Source of the DNA: Ceratopteris richardii
Lineage: Eukaryota; Streptophyta; Polypodiopsida; Polypodiales; Pteridaceae
Reading direction: 5' to 3'
Assembly (NCBI GenBank): GCA_020310875.1
Contig: CM035432.1
Coordinates: 93,427,518 to 93,491,517 of the forward strand
Length of the DNA stretch: 64,000 nt
Positions 11,891 to 24,062 of the stretch are shown here, in pieces. The notes under the pieces are model-generated. The model was not told the origin of the DNA. It saw only the letters and a list, made by a program, of their open reading frames with translations, and searched no databases. How positions within the stretch are numbered: the first letter of the stretch is position 1; every line of letters begins with the position of its first letter. The position numbers were made by a program, and so were the translations under genes.

Positions 11891-14800
11891 ATGAAGCTGT
11901 TTATGGTTCAACATCACATGATGAATACGATGTCTGATGGTGTTTCAAAATCGAATGATAATGTCTGGTATGTTGATTTAGGTGCTTCAAATCACATGAC
12001 TAGTCATGCAGAATGGGTTAGTAGTTTACAGAAAATGCCAGTTTTTGGATATGTTGAAATAGGTGATGATACATCACATCCTATTGAGCATACAGGAAAC
12101 ATAGCATTGTCCATGGAGGATGGGAAGGTAAAACATCTTGTTGATGTGTTGCATGTTCCAAATATAACAAAGAATCTGGTTTCTGTTGGACAAATGGTTG
12201 ACCAGGGATTACAAGTCAGATTCAATGTTGATGGATTATATGTAGAAGAGTACAAGAAGGATGGACGATTGGTTGCCAAAGGAAACAAAGTGGGTAGGAT
12301 GTTCACCTTAAATGTGAAGATTCCTGAAATGAATGCAGCCATGTTTGCAAAAGGTGGAGGAGTTATTGCAGATATAGAGATATGGCACAAACAAATTGGA
12401 CATGCAAACTTGCAAAGGCTAAAAATGATGGAGTCAAAGGAGATTGTACATGGACTACCAAATTTCAAAGTTGCAAAAATGCAAAAGGTATGTGTAGCAT
12501 GTCAATTTGGTAAACAGTTAAGAGCATCATTTCCACATGACATGCATGTTAGTGAGAATGTACTAGAAGTAGTACATACAGATGTTTGGGATCCAGCAAA
12601 GACCACATCTATGGGTGGTTGCAGGTTTTATGTTACTTTCATTGATAACCATACACGCAAAGTATGGGTATATTTCATGAAAGAGAAGAGTGAGGTGTTC
12701 ACTCACTTCTAGAATTTTAAATTTATGGTGGAAAAGTGGACCGGGAAGTACATTAAAACATTAAGATCTGATGGAGGAGTGAATACATGTCAAATGAGTT
12801 AAACAGTTTTCTAAAAAATCATGGAATTCGACGTCAGTTTTCATGCGGGTACACACCACAATAGAATGGTGTTGTTGAACGCAAAAAAAGACAGATTGCA
12901 AAAATAGCAATAGCCTTAATGGGTGAGAAGAATATGCCTCATTGTTTTTGGGCAGAATCTATGCATACTGCTGTATACATCATGAATAGAACTCCGACTA
13001 TTGTTGTACATCAAGTTACACTTGAAGAGAAGTTTACAGATAAAAAGCCAAACTCATCACATCTAAAAGTTTTTGGCTGTATTGCATATGTACATGTCCC
13101 ATATGAATTGAGGACGAAGCTTGATCCAAAAGCAAAAAAGTGCATCGTCATTGGATACTCCCTTGAGCAAAAGGGATATAAATCGAGTCACACAACAGGT
13201 AAAGGTGAGCAGAGATGTGGTACCTGATGAAATGTCAAGCTTCTATGCATATGCCAAAGAAGGACTGAGTCTTGAACCAAATGACAAAGAAAATGCTCAA
13301 AAATCAAGTGAAGAATCTCATATTTTGAGTGGACCGAATGCATCACCAAGCGATAGTTCCAACTCAAATCCATGGAGTGGAAGATTACGTGGAAATTTCA
13401 GTCCAAAAAATTCATCAAATACATCCAAGAAAGGTAAAGAAAAGCCTTCTGCTGGTCATAAAACATGTGGAGGTTTTGAAGACATTGATAAAGATTCAAG
13501 GCATTCAAAAAAGAGTCTTGATGAGGAACTTGGATTGCATCTGTGATGACTCCAGGAGTAAGAAGGGCACATGCAGATGATACAAGGAGAAGTGACCCAG
13601 GACCAAGAAGATCTAGGGGGATGAGGAATTCAGTGCAACGACTCACATATGATAGTGACATGGATCGTCATTATGCCTACATGACAAAGGTAATACAAGA
13701 TGCTGGACCTTCTTGCTTTGAAGATGCAATTAGAATTACAGACTGGGAAAAAGCTATGGATGAGGAGATGGCTACACTTGATGGAAATGATACATGGAAG
13801 CTAGTTCCATTGCTGCAAGGAAAGAAACCCATAGGTTGTAAATGGGTTTACAAGGTAAAGCATAATGCTGATGGTAGCATAAGCACGTATAAAGCCCGAT
13901 TGGTAGCTAAAGGATATGCACATATATATGGCATTGATTATGAGGAAACATTCAGCCCTATAGCTAAAATGTCTACTGTTAGGACACTTGTTGCATTAGG
14001 TACAACAAAAGGATGGACTTTGCATTATATGGATGTCAAGAATGCTTTCTTGCATGGTGATTTATAGGAAGAAGTATATGTGGACCAACCACAAGGATAT
14101 GAAGATTCAAAGCATCCAGAATTTGTTTGAAGGTTGCAAAAGGCTTTGTATTGGCTGAAACAGGCTCCGCATGCATGGCATGCAAGGATTGTTGATTACT
14201 TAACCAACATTAATGGGTTTTCTATGTGTGACGTAGATCATTCACTATATGCAATGAAGGCTGATGATGGCATCACGATTGTGGCCATTTATGTTGATGA
14301 CTTGATTCTAGGTGGCAATAATATAGAAAGCATCAAAGAGGTAAAGCAACTTCTTATGCAGGAATTTGACATGAAAGATCTTGGTGTGTTGCGTTGTTTC
14401 TTGGGCATTGATTTTATACATACAAAAACAGGTATATGGATGTCGCAAAGGCAATATGCCTTGAATATGCTACAAAAGTATGGTATGGCTAGTTGTAAGC
14501 CATTTTATATGCCATTAGATCAGAGTTTGAAGTTGGATACTAAATCAGGTGAAGCATTAGAAAATGCTACTATGTATCAGAAAATTATGGGAAGTCTTAT
14601 ATATCTTACAATTACAAGGCCTGGTTTAAGGTATATTGTTGGACTTGAAAGTTAGTTTATGAAGGTTCCCAGGAACCCACATTTGGATGCTCTAAGGTGC
14701 ACTCTATGTTATGTGAGTTCTACTTTGGATTATGCATTGTTTTATGAAGTTGGTGTAGATTTGCAGGTTCATGGATACACCGATGCAGATTGGGCTGGTA

Positions 14801-15210
14801 ATACTCCAGATAGAAGATATACTAATGGCTTTTTTTCTCACTTGGAGGTGGAGCTATTACATGGAGCAGTAAGAAGCAACCCACTATTGCTTTGTCGAGT
14901 AGAGAGGCTGAGTATAGAGGTGCTCCAATGGCAGCATGTGAGGCATCATGGCTGGAGATGTTACTTGCAGATTTAGGTGTGGAAGTGCAAAAGCCTATCA
15001 CTATCTATTGTGATAATCTTAGAAGCATACAGTAAGCACGGAACCATGTTTTCCATGCTAGAACAAACCATATCGAGGTACATTATCACTTCATCAGAGA
15101 GAAGGTATAAGCAGGTGATATTAATCTTGTTTATGTGAGAAAAAATGAGCAGGTTGCTGATATTTTCACCAAAGCACTTGTAGCTGAGCAGTTGAAGAAG
15201 TTTCGAGAGG
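11891..15210 (+). pseudogene. Pol region of copia C: protease, integrase, reverse transcriptase, RNase H
   Basis: Parts in order: retropepsin-type motif VWYVDLGASNHMTSH near 11,965-12,010; pre-integrase with IWHKQIGHANLQRLK near 12,380; start of integrase (VHTDVWDPAK, FIDNHTRKVWVYF, to 12,712); integrase C-terminal part 12,919-13,227 (CFWAESMHTAVYIMNRTPT); linker 13,230-13,640; reverse transcriptase 13,700-14,655 with EETFSPIAKMSTVR, MDVKNAFLHGDL and the catalytic YVDD (AIYVDDLILGG); RNase H about 14,659-15,210 with YTDADWAGN. The whole order matches Ty1/copia (integrase before reverse transcriptase). Several breaks. Confidence 0.88.
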
Positions 15211-15250
15211 TGCTTGGATTACAGGATATGGCGTTGAGCTTGAGGGGGAG

Positions 15251-15630
15251 TGTTGAGGTATCAAGCTCAACATGTGATGATCGAGGATGACACGTACCAG
15301 TTTTTTGTTTCTCTAACATGTATAGTGGTCACGCGGGTATATGCCAGGGATAATTCATTGAGATTTATTAGATTTATCTACCGAGAGTGATGGCACATTT
15401 GGTTCTTTCCATCTCACTCATTCGCGAACATTAGGATTTTCCTCATGTACTCATCTTTATATATTGCACTTGTTGTATTCTTGTTTGTTAGGTCATTCTT
15501 GTACATTTCTTTTATGTAATAGAAGAAGAAGAAGAAGATCATTCTTCCTTGCCTCAGTCTCTATGTGTGCTTCTGTTTGAGAGTGAGAGTGTGTGTGTGA
15601 GCTCTCTTCCTTATCTCCTTCCTCATGACA
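15251..15630 (+). repeat. 3' LTR of element C
   Basis: It is 380 bp, starts TGTTGAGGTATC and ends CTCATGACA. It aligns with 10,234-10,620 throughout. The remaining part of element B resumes at 15,631. Confidence 0.92.
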
Positions 15631-17160
15631 CGATCCACTCAGGGATGGGGTGTTCATTTTCCACATAAGTCCATGTGGATAAGAGCTAGAGGGTTCCTCG
15701 CTCGTGTTGAAGCTTCCTTCGGAACTGGCCCCCTATGTTGCTTGCCTTGGGTGCAAGCTTGACAGACATGAGTAAGTTGCCCGATCTTTGGCAATCCCTT
15801 CGCAAGTTGGGATGAAGAGATTTTTGATAAGTAAGAAGTGTGGCCAAATCTTTGGTGCCACAAACTTGAGGTTGATTCTTTGGATACAAAGCAAGATAGC
15901 TTGTAGAGGCCCTTTTCTTCAACACCTTGAGCAATGATATCCTTTGTATGGGGATCAACTACCTTAACTGAGGTGTTATCAAACCATACTTGTTTGTGTT
16001 GATCTGTAATGGCCTTGATGGAGAGTAGATTCATACATAAATTTGGAACAAAAAGAACATTGGATAAAGACTTGCATTCCCCCTGATGGTTGGTAATTTG
16101 AACTTTTCCTTTTCCTTCGATGGGTAAACTTTTGTTGTTGCAAAGATAGACTTCTCCCGTGTGCTCTTGGAGTTCTTGAAAGTAGTCCTTGTCTTTGCAC
16201 ATATGGGAGGTAGCTCCGCTATCAAAGATCCACTCATGCGGGGAGCTAGAAGTAATAGGGCATTGGCTTCTGTGGAGATGAAGAGTTGCTTACTTGAGCA
16301 ATGGGATCTATGTTGGGATCCTTTGGATGCTTGCCTACATTTAGAAGCCTTCGATGATTGTTTCTTTTTGTAGCAAAACTTTTCTAAGTGTCTTGATTTT
16401 CCACAAAAATTACAAGTGAACTTCTTGGATGAATTATACGATCCTTGCTTAGATCCATTGCTAGCATGATGACTTATGGTTTTTCCCTTATTGAGTGGGC
16501 CTTTGGCCTTCATGGCAGACTCTTAGGAGGAAGCTGATTTGGCTCACGAGTTGTGAAGGAGCCATAGTCGACGAACCTCTTCCCAAGTTAAGACTTGGCT
16601 ACGATTATACAAAGTTGTGACAAATGTCTTGTACGACTTAGGTAACTTATTAAGAAGCCTCATGTCCATGTCTTCACTAGAGATCTGCCTACCACATAGT
16701 GCTAATTTAGGTTGGTAGTCCTTAAATGGGGCTATGACCTTGGTAATTATGTCGTGTGGCCGAATGGTCAAACATGAAACTCGACCTCTAATGCACATAT
16801 TTTCAAAGGGGTTTTGTCTTCATACAAAGTGGCTAATGTATCGCAAGCGTCCTTGGATGTCTTACAGGTCGTGATATGTCCTTTTGTCAGTTCATCACAG
16901 ACAAGTAAAAGCTGACCTAAAGCTCTTTTGTCCTTGACATTCCACACATGCCAATTGTCTAAGTTGGTATCCCTATTGGGTTCGAGGTCTGACCGGTCTA
17001 CTACCTCATGAAGGACATTCGTGTAGAGATATGCGCACATGACATCTTTCCATAGATTGTAATTCTGTCCATTGAGGCATTCATCTTTAGGCATAAAAAT
17101 AGGGGTGAAAGAGGGTAAGACGTTAGCCATAGATGATGAGCTACCTTCACTTTTGGTCAT
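15631..17160 (-). pseudogene. Copia B: gag, zinc knuckle, protease and pre-integrase
   Basis: Minus-strand parts, right to left: gag N-terminus from the ATG at 17,160 (MTKSEGSSSSMANVLPSF, then LNGQNYNLWKDVM); mid-gag (16,544-16,798, DMRLLNKLPKSYKTFVTTL); a CCHC zinc knuckle (CNFCGKSRHLEKFC, within 16,031-16,513); pre-integrase (15,654-16,202, SLWHQRFGHTSYLSKISS and CQACTQGKQHRG) leading to an integrase start (ALIHMDLCGK). These are the 5' parts of the same polyprotein whose 3' parts lie at 8,260-10,233. Broken in several places. Confidence 0.86.
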
Positions 17161-19700
17161 TACAAAGCTTTGAGGATAAAGTGTTTAGAAACACTATCAA
17201 AGATACTTGCCAAAAATACTACTTCAAAATAATTGCAAAGCTTGAAATGAACAACTAGACACCACACTTAAAATTCTTGGGGAGGGGGGGGGGTTAGAGT
17301 AGCCTTGCACTTGTACAACACCAAGATAAGTTCAGGCGAGAGGAGGGGGCTTAGATTAGCCCGTTGTACACCAATGGAGCCTTAGAGTAGGCTTAGATAC
17401 TTGGAGAGAGTTTGGTGGGTGGGCTTAGACTAGCCTCCAACCCACACCTGCACACACAAAAGATTCTTCTTCTTATATTCTTGAGCGTACAAAGAGGGAG
17501 GCACTTAGTGCCTTGAGTGTGCTGAAATAAAGGATGGATACCCTAGATTACAAAGTAACTTTTGCCTAAATGCAAGGAAAGATGAGTCAAATGGTGATGG
17601 TTGCACCTTTGTAAAGGGAACAAGATCCCTAAGTGATAGGTCTCTTTTAAAATTACCCTTGAGTACAGAGTACAATATGATCTTTCATAAGGTGGCTTCA
17701 AATGAAAGTTAAAATTCCCTTCAAATTGTACAACGATAAACCCTTAGAGATAAGACAAATTACAAAATTTTGCAAGAAATTTTATAAAAATGATCTTATG
17801 AAATTCACGTTCATCAGACATGAGAGCATAAGCACAAAGTTAAACAACGAACTCAAGGTTCAATGTATCCATCTCAGGAAGTCATCGATGATGTGATTGA
17901 TCCCCTGTTCCTAAAATTCATGAATGACATCGCGAAGTTTAGGCTCTGAAAGTTCACAAGATTTATGCTCTACGTTCTACTGGCAGCTGCCCACTCAATT
18001 TTAGTCGCTGAAATGGAATAGCTAGCAGTTATCAATGCGCAATTACTATCTCCCCCATTGGACAATAGTGCTCACTATAACTCTACCAAAATGGGATATA
18101 TATTTGCCACATATATTAATGGATTTATCCAAAAATAGTGTGCATAGATGAGTTTGTCAAAAATGTTTCTGGCAGTATTCACTCTATGGAGAGGTCTCTA
18201 TTGCTTGTTCACAAAAGTTTTGAGGCCAAGGATCTCGTGCAACCTTCGTGCTCCACTGTGGTATCTCCAGGAGGCTCTGATGACAGTGAGCAAGATAAGA
18301 AAGTGATAGATTGGAAGGTAGAGCTTGAATCTCTGCTCGACTCACGAAGAGCTCTACGCTATGTGGAGAAAGCCGAAAGCTAACTCATTCGCTCGTTGTT
18401 TCTCTGGCGATCTGGAAAAGTCCCAAGTTAGTGTGCAAAGCTCCTCCTGCTTATGTGAAGCTGCATATCGGGCCCTCTTTCTCTCTCTCTCTCTGTTGGA
18501 GAAAACGGTTGTAGGATGTCTAGCTTTAAGGTGGAAGCTTTTGGTGGCACGAAGAGAAGTATTCACTTTGGTTCTCTGCAGTGCACCTTAATGGGCAGTT
18601 TGTTCAGGATGTCTTCATCGCATCCGATGGATAGTTTGTTGTCTCCAGTCACTAGGATAGTGAACGACGGTTATAGAACCTCAAGGGGGGGGGGGGGGTA
18701 CTACTCTTTGTTTTGTTGGTCACAAGAACGACATGTATCAACTTCCTGTAGTCGTGCCCTGAAGGTTTTCCAAATCTGAGGCATCACTGAGCTTACCACT
18801 GTGTGCAAGTTTTGGATGCATGATAACTACAGAGACTGCTAGATAGGCCTAAACTGACAAGGACTAAGAGAAGAAAACTTGTTAGTGCTTGTAGAAGCAG
18901 TCACAATGTCTACGATGAGCTTGCTTGAGAGTACTCGTGACACCGATGTGTTATAGATTAGAGTTGGAATGGAATCATTCATCGATGAATACACAATGTG
19001 AGTTGGAGATCAATTCTATAGTGTTGTCCTAAAGAAGTGGTGTGAGTAGTGTACATACGTTCTAAATCATGGTGGAGAACCAATAAAGATGCGTGCAGTA
19101 ATACAAATTAAAGATGCGTGCAATAATACAAATAGCGCTCTTTAGCCAATGACAAGGGCATGACTTCAACAGAGGGATAGCAGCAGTCGGCTTCTTCTTC
19201 ACGAATAGGAGGCTGCAAGGACTCTCGGATAGGAACTCTCGATGCATGAGAAGAAAGACCATCAGAATGATAGCAACTCTTGATGCGTGAGTAGAAACAA
19301 CATCAGCAAACTTGTGCTATGTGGCATTAGACGATGGTTGTCTCCATGCGCAACCATACACACAGTATGGAAAGGCATCATTGATGAACCCCAAAAGAGT
19401 GTTTATAAACACTTTAAATGATGTAAGATATGCAAGCAACTCCACAATATGTCCAACAACTACTCATAGTGATTGTGTAATGATGAAAGTGATAAAAGAG
19501 GGTGGGAGGGAGGGAAAATGGGGGCATATGGTGTACAAATGGATGAAGAAAATGGGTGGCAGGGTGGGCAAGTGGCCAAAATGAATCGTGAAAATTGATG
19601 GAAAAAGGCTTCTCTCAATGAGGAGAAAGCACACCACTAAAATAAAGCACCACCACCACCAAAACTACCACCAAACGCACCACCAAGACCTCCACCTAGC
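17161..19700 (-). other. Long leader of element B, origin unclear
   Basis: This is the 2.5 kb between the primer-binding site and the gag start of B. Copia leaders are usually tens to a few hundred bases, so this is long and may hold captured or inserted DNA. It includes two G-runs (17,279-17,294 and 18,685-18,698), a less AT-rich stretch at 18,130-18,800, and AC-rich sequence near the primer-binding site. I recognise no transposon domain in it. The 18,138-18,383 and 18,516-18,779 frames are described separately. Confidence 0.5.
18138..18383 (+). other. Unidentified coding-like stretch inside the leader of B
   Basis: A plus-strand frame of 81 residues, antisense to B, starts MCIDEFVKNVSGSIHSMERS. 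It has unbiased amino-acid use with an acidic, serine-rich middle (GGSDDSEQDKKV) followed by a charged stretch (VELESLLDSRRALRYVEKAE). It is less AT-rich than its surroundings. A second plus-strand frame, 18,516-18,779, follows a pyrimidine-rich run (18,474-18,496) that could once have been a splice acceptor. I do not recognise a family. It could be a fragment of a captured host gene or chance. Confidence 0.25.
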
Positions 19701-19712
19701 GCTCTAGTACCA

Positions 19713-20129
19713 TGTAGAGAGTACGCATGCGGAAGCAAAATGAAAAGGGGAAGTATTCTCACAAAACAAAGAATGTGTGAGACACAAAATGACTACTCCA
19801 TGAAATGGGTAAAATCATGTGGATTAGAAATGAGCTTGACAAGAGCATGGAGTAGGCTCCTCAAGCTTCTAGCCAAGTACAAATGAGGGGAGAGGCCCTC
19901 CTTATATAGATTCGGGAGGGGCTCTCAAAAGTACATCATATGTGGGATAAGTCTCCTGAAAGGAGAATGAATACAACTGGTAGAAGCACATGGCAAGGTA
20001 CCCAAATACAAAAGAAATACAATATAAAATGGAAATAGTGTAGAAATGGATTGCCTCATGGATACAAAATGGACATGCACTCATGCGGATACAAATGTAG
20101 ATGAAGTAGGAGCAATCATGTCGTTAACA
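19713..20129 (-). repeat. 5' LTR of element B
   Basis: It is 417 bp. Its inner end (TGTAGAGAG at 19,713) abuts the primer-binding site at 19,701-19,712. Its outer end GTTAACA at 20,129 is followed by the GAAAC target duplication and the resumed pol sequence of A. Confidence 0.94.
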
Positions 20130-20134
20130 GAAAC

Positions 20135-22100
20135 AGCCTTTATCCGTAACTTACTTGGAAGTTTCTTTTCATTAAACATTGATCTTGTAGCCTCTACTAT
20201 TAGTCTATTCCTTCTCTCTGCCACTCCATTCTATTTAGGAGTGTATCTTGTTGTAACCTCTGTCTTTATACCTCTGACGTGTAAGAATGAGTCAAATTCA
20301 TGTGAGAAATACTCACCACCTCCATCATCTAAGATTCTTCAAGCTTCTACCTGTTTGGCTCTCAACCAATGCCAAATACTTCTTAAAACAAGTGAAGACT
20401 TCATCTTTATGTTTCATGAAGTAGAAAATTGTCCATCTCCTATAGTCATCTATGAATGAAACATAGTACCTTGACTCTGAGATTGATGGCTCTCTTCTAG
20501 GATCCCATACATCTGTGTGCACAAGCTCCAAGTAGTCTTCATACATGTAACCTTTTCTATTGAATGATTGCCTGTGTGATTTGTGTAATTGGCATGCTCG
20601 ACATTTTTAAATCACGTGTTGCTTAGAAACATTTAGAATGCCAAGCATACTGTGATCCCTGCATATTTGCTTTAGTGTACTTTCACCTATATGACCTAGT
20701 CTCCTATGCCATATCTCTAGTTCAGATAGGGTTTGATCTTTGTAATTTAAGAGTGCAATGTTTTTGGTATCTTCGACTTCAAATGTTAAGAGTCTACCAT
20801 ATATCTCACGTTTTGCAATTCTCTTGAAGCCTTGTTGAGAGTCCTCCACATATGCTCCATTCCTTTTGAATCTAATCTTTAAGCCCATCTCAAAAATCTT
20901 GCCAACACTGATTAGTTTTTTTCCTATGGTTGGCACATCTTATTTAAAAGGTTCATATTACCATCATATACTTTAACATTTCCAATCTTCTTAATAGAGT
21001 GCCTAGTATCATTGCGTGTCTAAACTTCATGCTTCCCTTTAGGTTCTTCAAGATCAGATAGGAATGCTACATTTGGAGCAATCCTCTTAGTCTTTTGTAT
21101 AGTTGTTATAATCTCGTCCACCTCTAAAACCTCCTTGATAGTTGTGGTAGCCTTGGTTGTATTTGTGATGGTAATTGCTTCCTCGATTGTTGAACCTGCC
21201 TCTGGATTGTCCATAGCATCCTCTATGGAAGCCTCTTCCTCTTTGATTCCTTGTGTTCTTGAAACACTCATCGTTGGTATGATTGGTCAAACCACAAATA
21301 TTGCAAGGCGAAAAGTTGTAGGATCTCCCCTTGCCTTGCTTTCCTCCTCTGCCCCTTCTCTAGTACCTCTTCCTCAACCTGTGAAGTTCACTTGAAGGGC
21401 ACTTGCCTCTTCTTCATTCTTTTTACCTTTTCATTTATCTTTACACTTAGTTCTATCTGTGTAAAGCGCATAAGAATGATTCCATCTAGAGTTTTCTCCA
21501 TTCTTGTTGATCTTTGTCCCGTGTGTGAAGAGTTGCCCCATCAATGTGTTGAGGTCAAGTATCGGCATGTCCATATATGGGTCCATTGCTATGGTGAGCG
21601 ACTCCCACTTATCATCAGCCTTGATGCCATTAATGATTTGCCTTACTATCTACTCCTCTTCTATTTCTTCTCCAATGCTCCCAAGTTGGTCAGCTGCATC
21701 CTTCATCTTGGTCACATAGTCAGCCACACTTTGCTTTGATTGCTTCTTCAAGGTTCTGAAATCCATCCATATTTGGTTCTTCCTAGCCATTGTTTTTGAT
21801 GAGAAGTATGAAGAAAGTACTTCCCAAGTCTCTTGGGAGGTGTTGCAATTCCTAGTGTGAGGTAATAAGAAATTAGATATTGAGTTAAGTATATAAGACC
21901 TCACTAGAACATCCTTTGCACACCATGTAGTTAGCCTTCCTTGGTCTTCTCTTGTAGGTTGATCTTTGCTTCTGAATATTGGCATTTCATCATCTCTAAA
22001 TATGTATCCATCTAAGCTTCTTCCTTGGAGATAATCTTGCATCCTTAGCGACCATGCTCGCTAGTTGGTCCTCTCCAGTTTGTCAATTAATGATGGAAAT
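20135..22100 (-). pseudogene. Copia A: integrase start, pre-integrase, protease and gag
   Basis: Minus-strand parts, right to left: gag from the ATG near 22,111 (MGDGFPSLIDKLERTN) continuing through 21,650-22,042 (WCAKDVLVRSYILNSISNFL and VTKMKDAADQLGSIGEEIEE); glycine-rich zinc-knuckle region about 21,087-21,400 (a knuckle remnant reading TNHTNDEC); protease remnant; pre-integrase (20,607-20,936, EIWHRRLGHIGESTLKQI); integrase start (20,325-20,546, LVHTDVWDPRREPS and YVSFIDDYRR). The closest relatives in the window are D gag and E. Several breaks. Confidence 0.86.
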
Positions 22101-22137
22101 CCATCTCCCATTTTGCTTGATGGTGCTCTAATACCAT

Positions 22138-22836
22138 TGTTGAAGGAGATGGTGGATAGATTCCAGAGATGAAGTGGTGCTGGAGAATTCTTCTTCACAC
22201 CAGCCAAGAATATGTTGTGGAGAGTAAAGTGAAACTTTTGAGCTTCCCAAAAATCACAAATAATCACATAAGTGCCTGGAAGCATGATCCTCTAATCAAT
22301 GGATCAAAACAGATGAGTAGAAAATTCAACTATGTGCTAAGACGTGCTATTTGGGTCTCTACACATGTTTAGTAAAATAAATAGTGCTCTCAACCTGCTA
22401 TCAATTTATTATATTTCTTTTGGGAGAATCTAATTAACTAAGATAGCTACCAGTCAAAAGTTATTTCAATAAAAATGACCAAGTGTATAGTGAGAATGAT
22501 GCATTGCAAGTTGGATGACTATCTCGACATTTTTGGGCTACTATAGTATGTAGACTAGTGAGCAGAGTTCTAAAGATATGTCAAGATTAAGACAAGCAAT
22601 GACAATGAAACTTTGAACTATGAAATAGACGGTATGTGTATCTAACCACTTTAAAGCATATCAGATAATCAACTATGCATTGAGCAACAAGTCTGATAAG
22701 ATCATTCCTTCTAAGATGAACTTGACTGAGATGTGAAGTAGAGATGTGATGAATGTATATGTCCTAAATCACATACAATTACAATGATGTTGGCAATATA
22801 TAATTTCACAAGGTGAGGATGGTGATGGAGCTATAC
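22138..22836 (-). repeat. 5' LTR of copia A, partial
   Basis: It begins TGTTGAAGGAGATGG one base beyond the primer-binding site (22,125-22,136). Alignment with the left LTRs of A and E holds until about GGTGATGGAGCTATA near 22,836 and then stops. What follows is TPD1-locus flank, so the outer part of the LTR has been lost. Confidence 0.8.
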
Positions 22837-24022
22837 ATTTCTTAGGAACACAAATACATATTTTGATTTGATATTCTTCGTCATATGAATATTAAGTAGA
22901 TGCCTTATTAGTAATCTAGTCACATGTAACCACCCAAGAGAATTAAAACGTTAGAACTTAGAAATTCTGCGAGTTGTACAAACGTATGGGAGGTAGGATA
23001 GGCGTTATCTCCTTCATGCAGGCAACTTAAAGGGAAACTATACAAAAATACCTATATCTATAGAATTAAGAACAAAACCTAGAAAGAAATTAAACTTCTA
23101 ATATTTGAGTTACCATAGAGGTTCTTGGTTTTTATTTCCCTAATATTATGTGGGATAAACGTTCGATACTTTTTCTACTAGTAAATAGAAAACAACCCTT
23201 ATTACTCATACAACATTTCTTTTTTCTAGATTGTACTCAAACAAGAGCTAAGTGATAAAATGTTCATGTCAAATTTTGCTATTGGTAACACTTTATGTAA
23301 TAAATGAACTGCATACGTATACTTTGAAATGTATGTAAGAAGGTTTGTAGATATGTAAAGAGGATTACTTTAGAGTGGCCCCTCTTATGGAGTAAGTCAA
23401 CCATCTCGTGCCTCTTACTTTAGAATATAACATGGAACAATATAACAGAATAATCATGTAGTGTTTAACAAAAATAAAACTTTTTAATGCATTATTTAGT
23501 AAAGAAACTGTCTTTCTTCGCATGTAAATACTTGAAAAAAGTCGTAATACCTTATCATCATTTATAGATTATAAATCCAACGATAGGGAGACTATAATTA
23601 TGATTTTATGTGGATGGTTTATCTTCTCAAGAAGGTTATATTTCAATACCAATTAGTTATTACCCATGAACCATAAATCTGTATATGAACAAATAAATAA
23701 CCATGTTTCAAGGTAGTTTGTGAAGTACGCAAGTAAGAATTTACGTGTGTATAAATGTATGTATGTTTGTATGTATGAATATATCGTCTCTTTGTATGTA
23801 GGTATTTTGAGAATTAGAACGCCTTATGGAAAATGTTAAAACTGGTCTGTATGAACGAGTGTAGATATGTAAGTGTATGATGAGATGTGGCTATGCATAT
23901 TCTAATGCATGGACGGACGACTAAAAAGTAAATATTACAGACATGTAAGGGCAAGGCATAATTAGGCAAGGCATTCCTTTTCCGAGTGTCGGAGCGCACG
24001 TCGGCGGCCTAAGCTAAATGCT
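22837..24022 (+). repeat. Upstream region of the TPD1-like gene, duplicated elsewhere
   Basis: No gene is seen. Blocks of it recur near the window end: 22,985-23,120 matches 63,570-63,715 (and more weakly 62,520-62,650); 23,371-23,490 matches 62,788-62,905; 23,490-23,830 matches 60,710-61,065; 23,848-23,950 matches 61,575-61,670. It would contain the promoter of the 24.1 kb gene. The conservation of these blocks marks the duplicated locus rather than showing regulatory function. Confidence 0.75.
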
Positions 24023-24030
24023 TATATAAA
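24023..24030 (+). promoter_or_regulatory. TATA box of the TPD1-like gene
   Basis: TATATAAA lies 86 bases before the chosen start codon. A transcript start about 25-35 bases downstream (about 24,050-24,060) would leave a 5' leader of about 50 bases. The match to the plant TATA consensus is good; the assignment rests on position only. Confidence 0.6.
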
Positions 24031-24062
24031 GAGAGAACCTGGAAGCGTTGTCCAACAGCGAG

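Larger units (their letters stand above)
10234..15630 (+). mobile_element. Copia element C, innermost of the nest, broken
   Basis: Plus-strand Ty1/copia element of 5,397 bp. 5' LTR 10,234-10,620, primer-binding site TTGTATCAGAGC at 10,621-10,632, coding region about 10,968-15,210, polypurine tract TTGAGGGGGAG at 15,240-15,250, 3' LTR 15,251-15,630. The LTRs differ by about 6 percent by eye plus small repeat-length differences. The flanking 5 bases are GGATC on the left and CGATC on the right, a 4-of-5 match, so the target duplication is imperfect and a border rearrangement cannot be excluded. It must be younger than B. The coding region is broken in several places (roughly half a dozen). Confidence 0.92.
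7734..20129 (-). mobile_element. Copia element B, inserted in A, itself interrupted by C, broken
   Basis: Minus-strand Ty1/copia element. LTRs 7,734-8,149 and 19,713-20,129 (416 and 417 bp, about 6 percent different by eye) both end in TGT/ACA. Perfect 5-bp target duplication GAAAC at 7,729-7,733 and 20,130-20,134. Polypurine tract AAAGGGGG (minus strand) just inside the left LTR at 8,150-8,157. Primer-binding site TGGTACTAGAGC (minus strand, 19,701-19,712) beside the right LTR. E at about 57,490-57,540 shows the uninterrupted target. B belongs to a different copia lineage from A, D and E. Its coding parts are broken in several places. Without the nested C it would be about 7.0 kb, of which about 2.5 kb is an unusually long leader. 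Confidence 0.93.
638..22836 (-). mobile_element. Copia element A, outermost of the nest, broken
   Basis: Ty1/copia LTR retrotransposon read on the minus strand. Its 3' LTR lies at about 638-1,442 plus 5,524-5,585, followed inward by a polypurine tract (GGGGGAGC on the minus strand). Pol parts lie at 5,594-7,728 and the integrase-to-gag parts at 20,135-22,100. The primer-binding site (TGGTATTAGAGC on the minus strand, 22,125-22,136) abuts the 5' LTR, which starts at 22,138 and loses homology near 22,836. It is interrupted by elements D and B. Its reading frames are broken in many places (well over ten). The same family is present at 54,444-59,560 (E), and element D is a close relative. It is older than B and D, which sit inside it. 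Confidence 0.9.
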
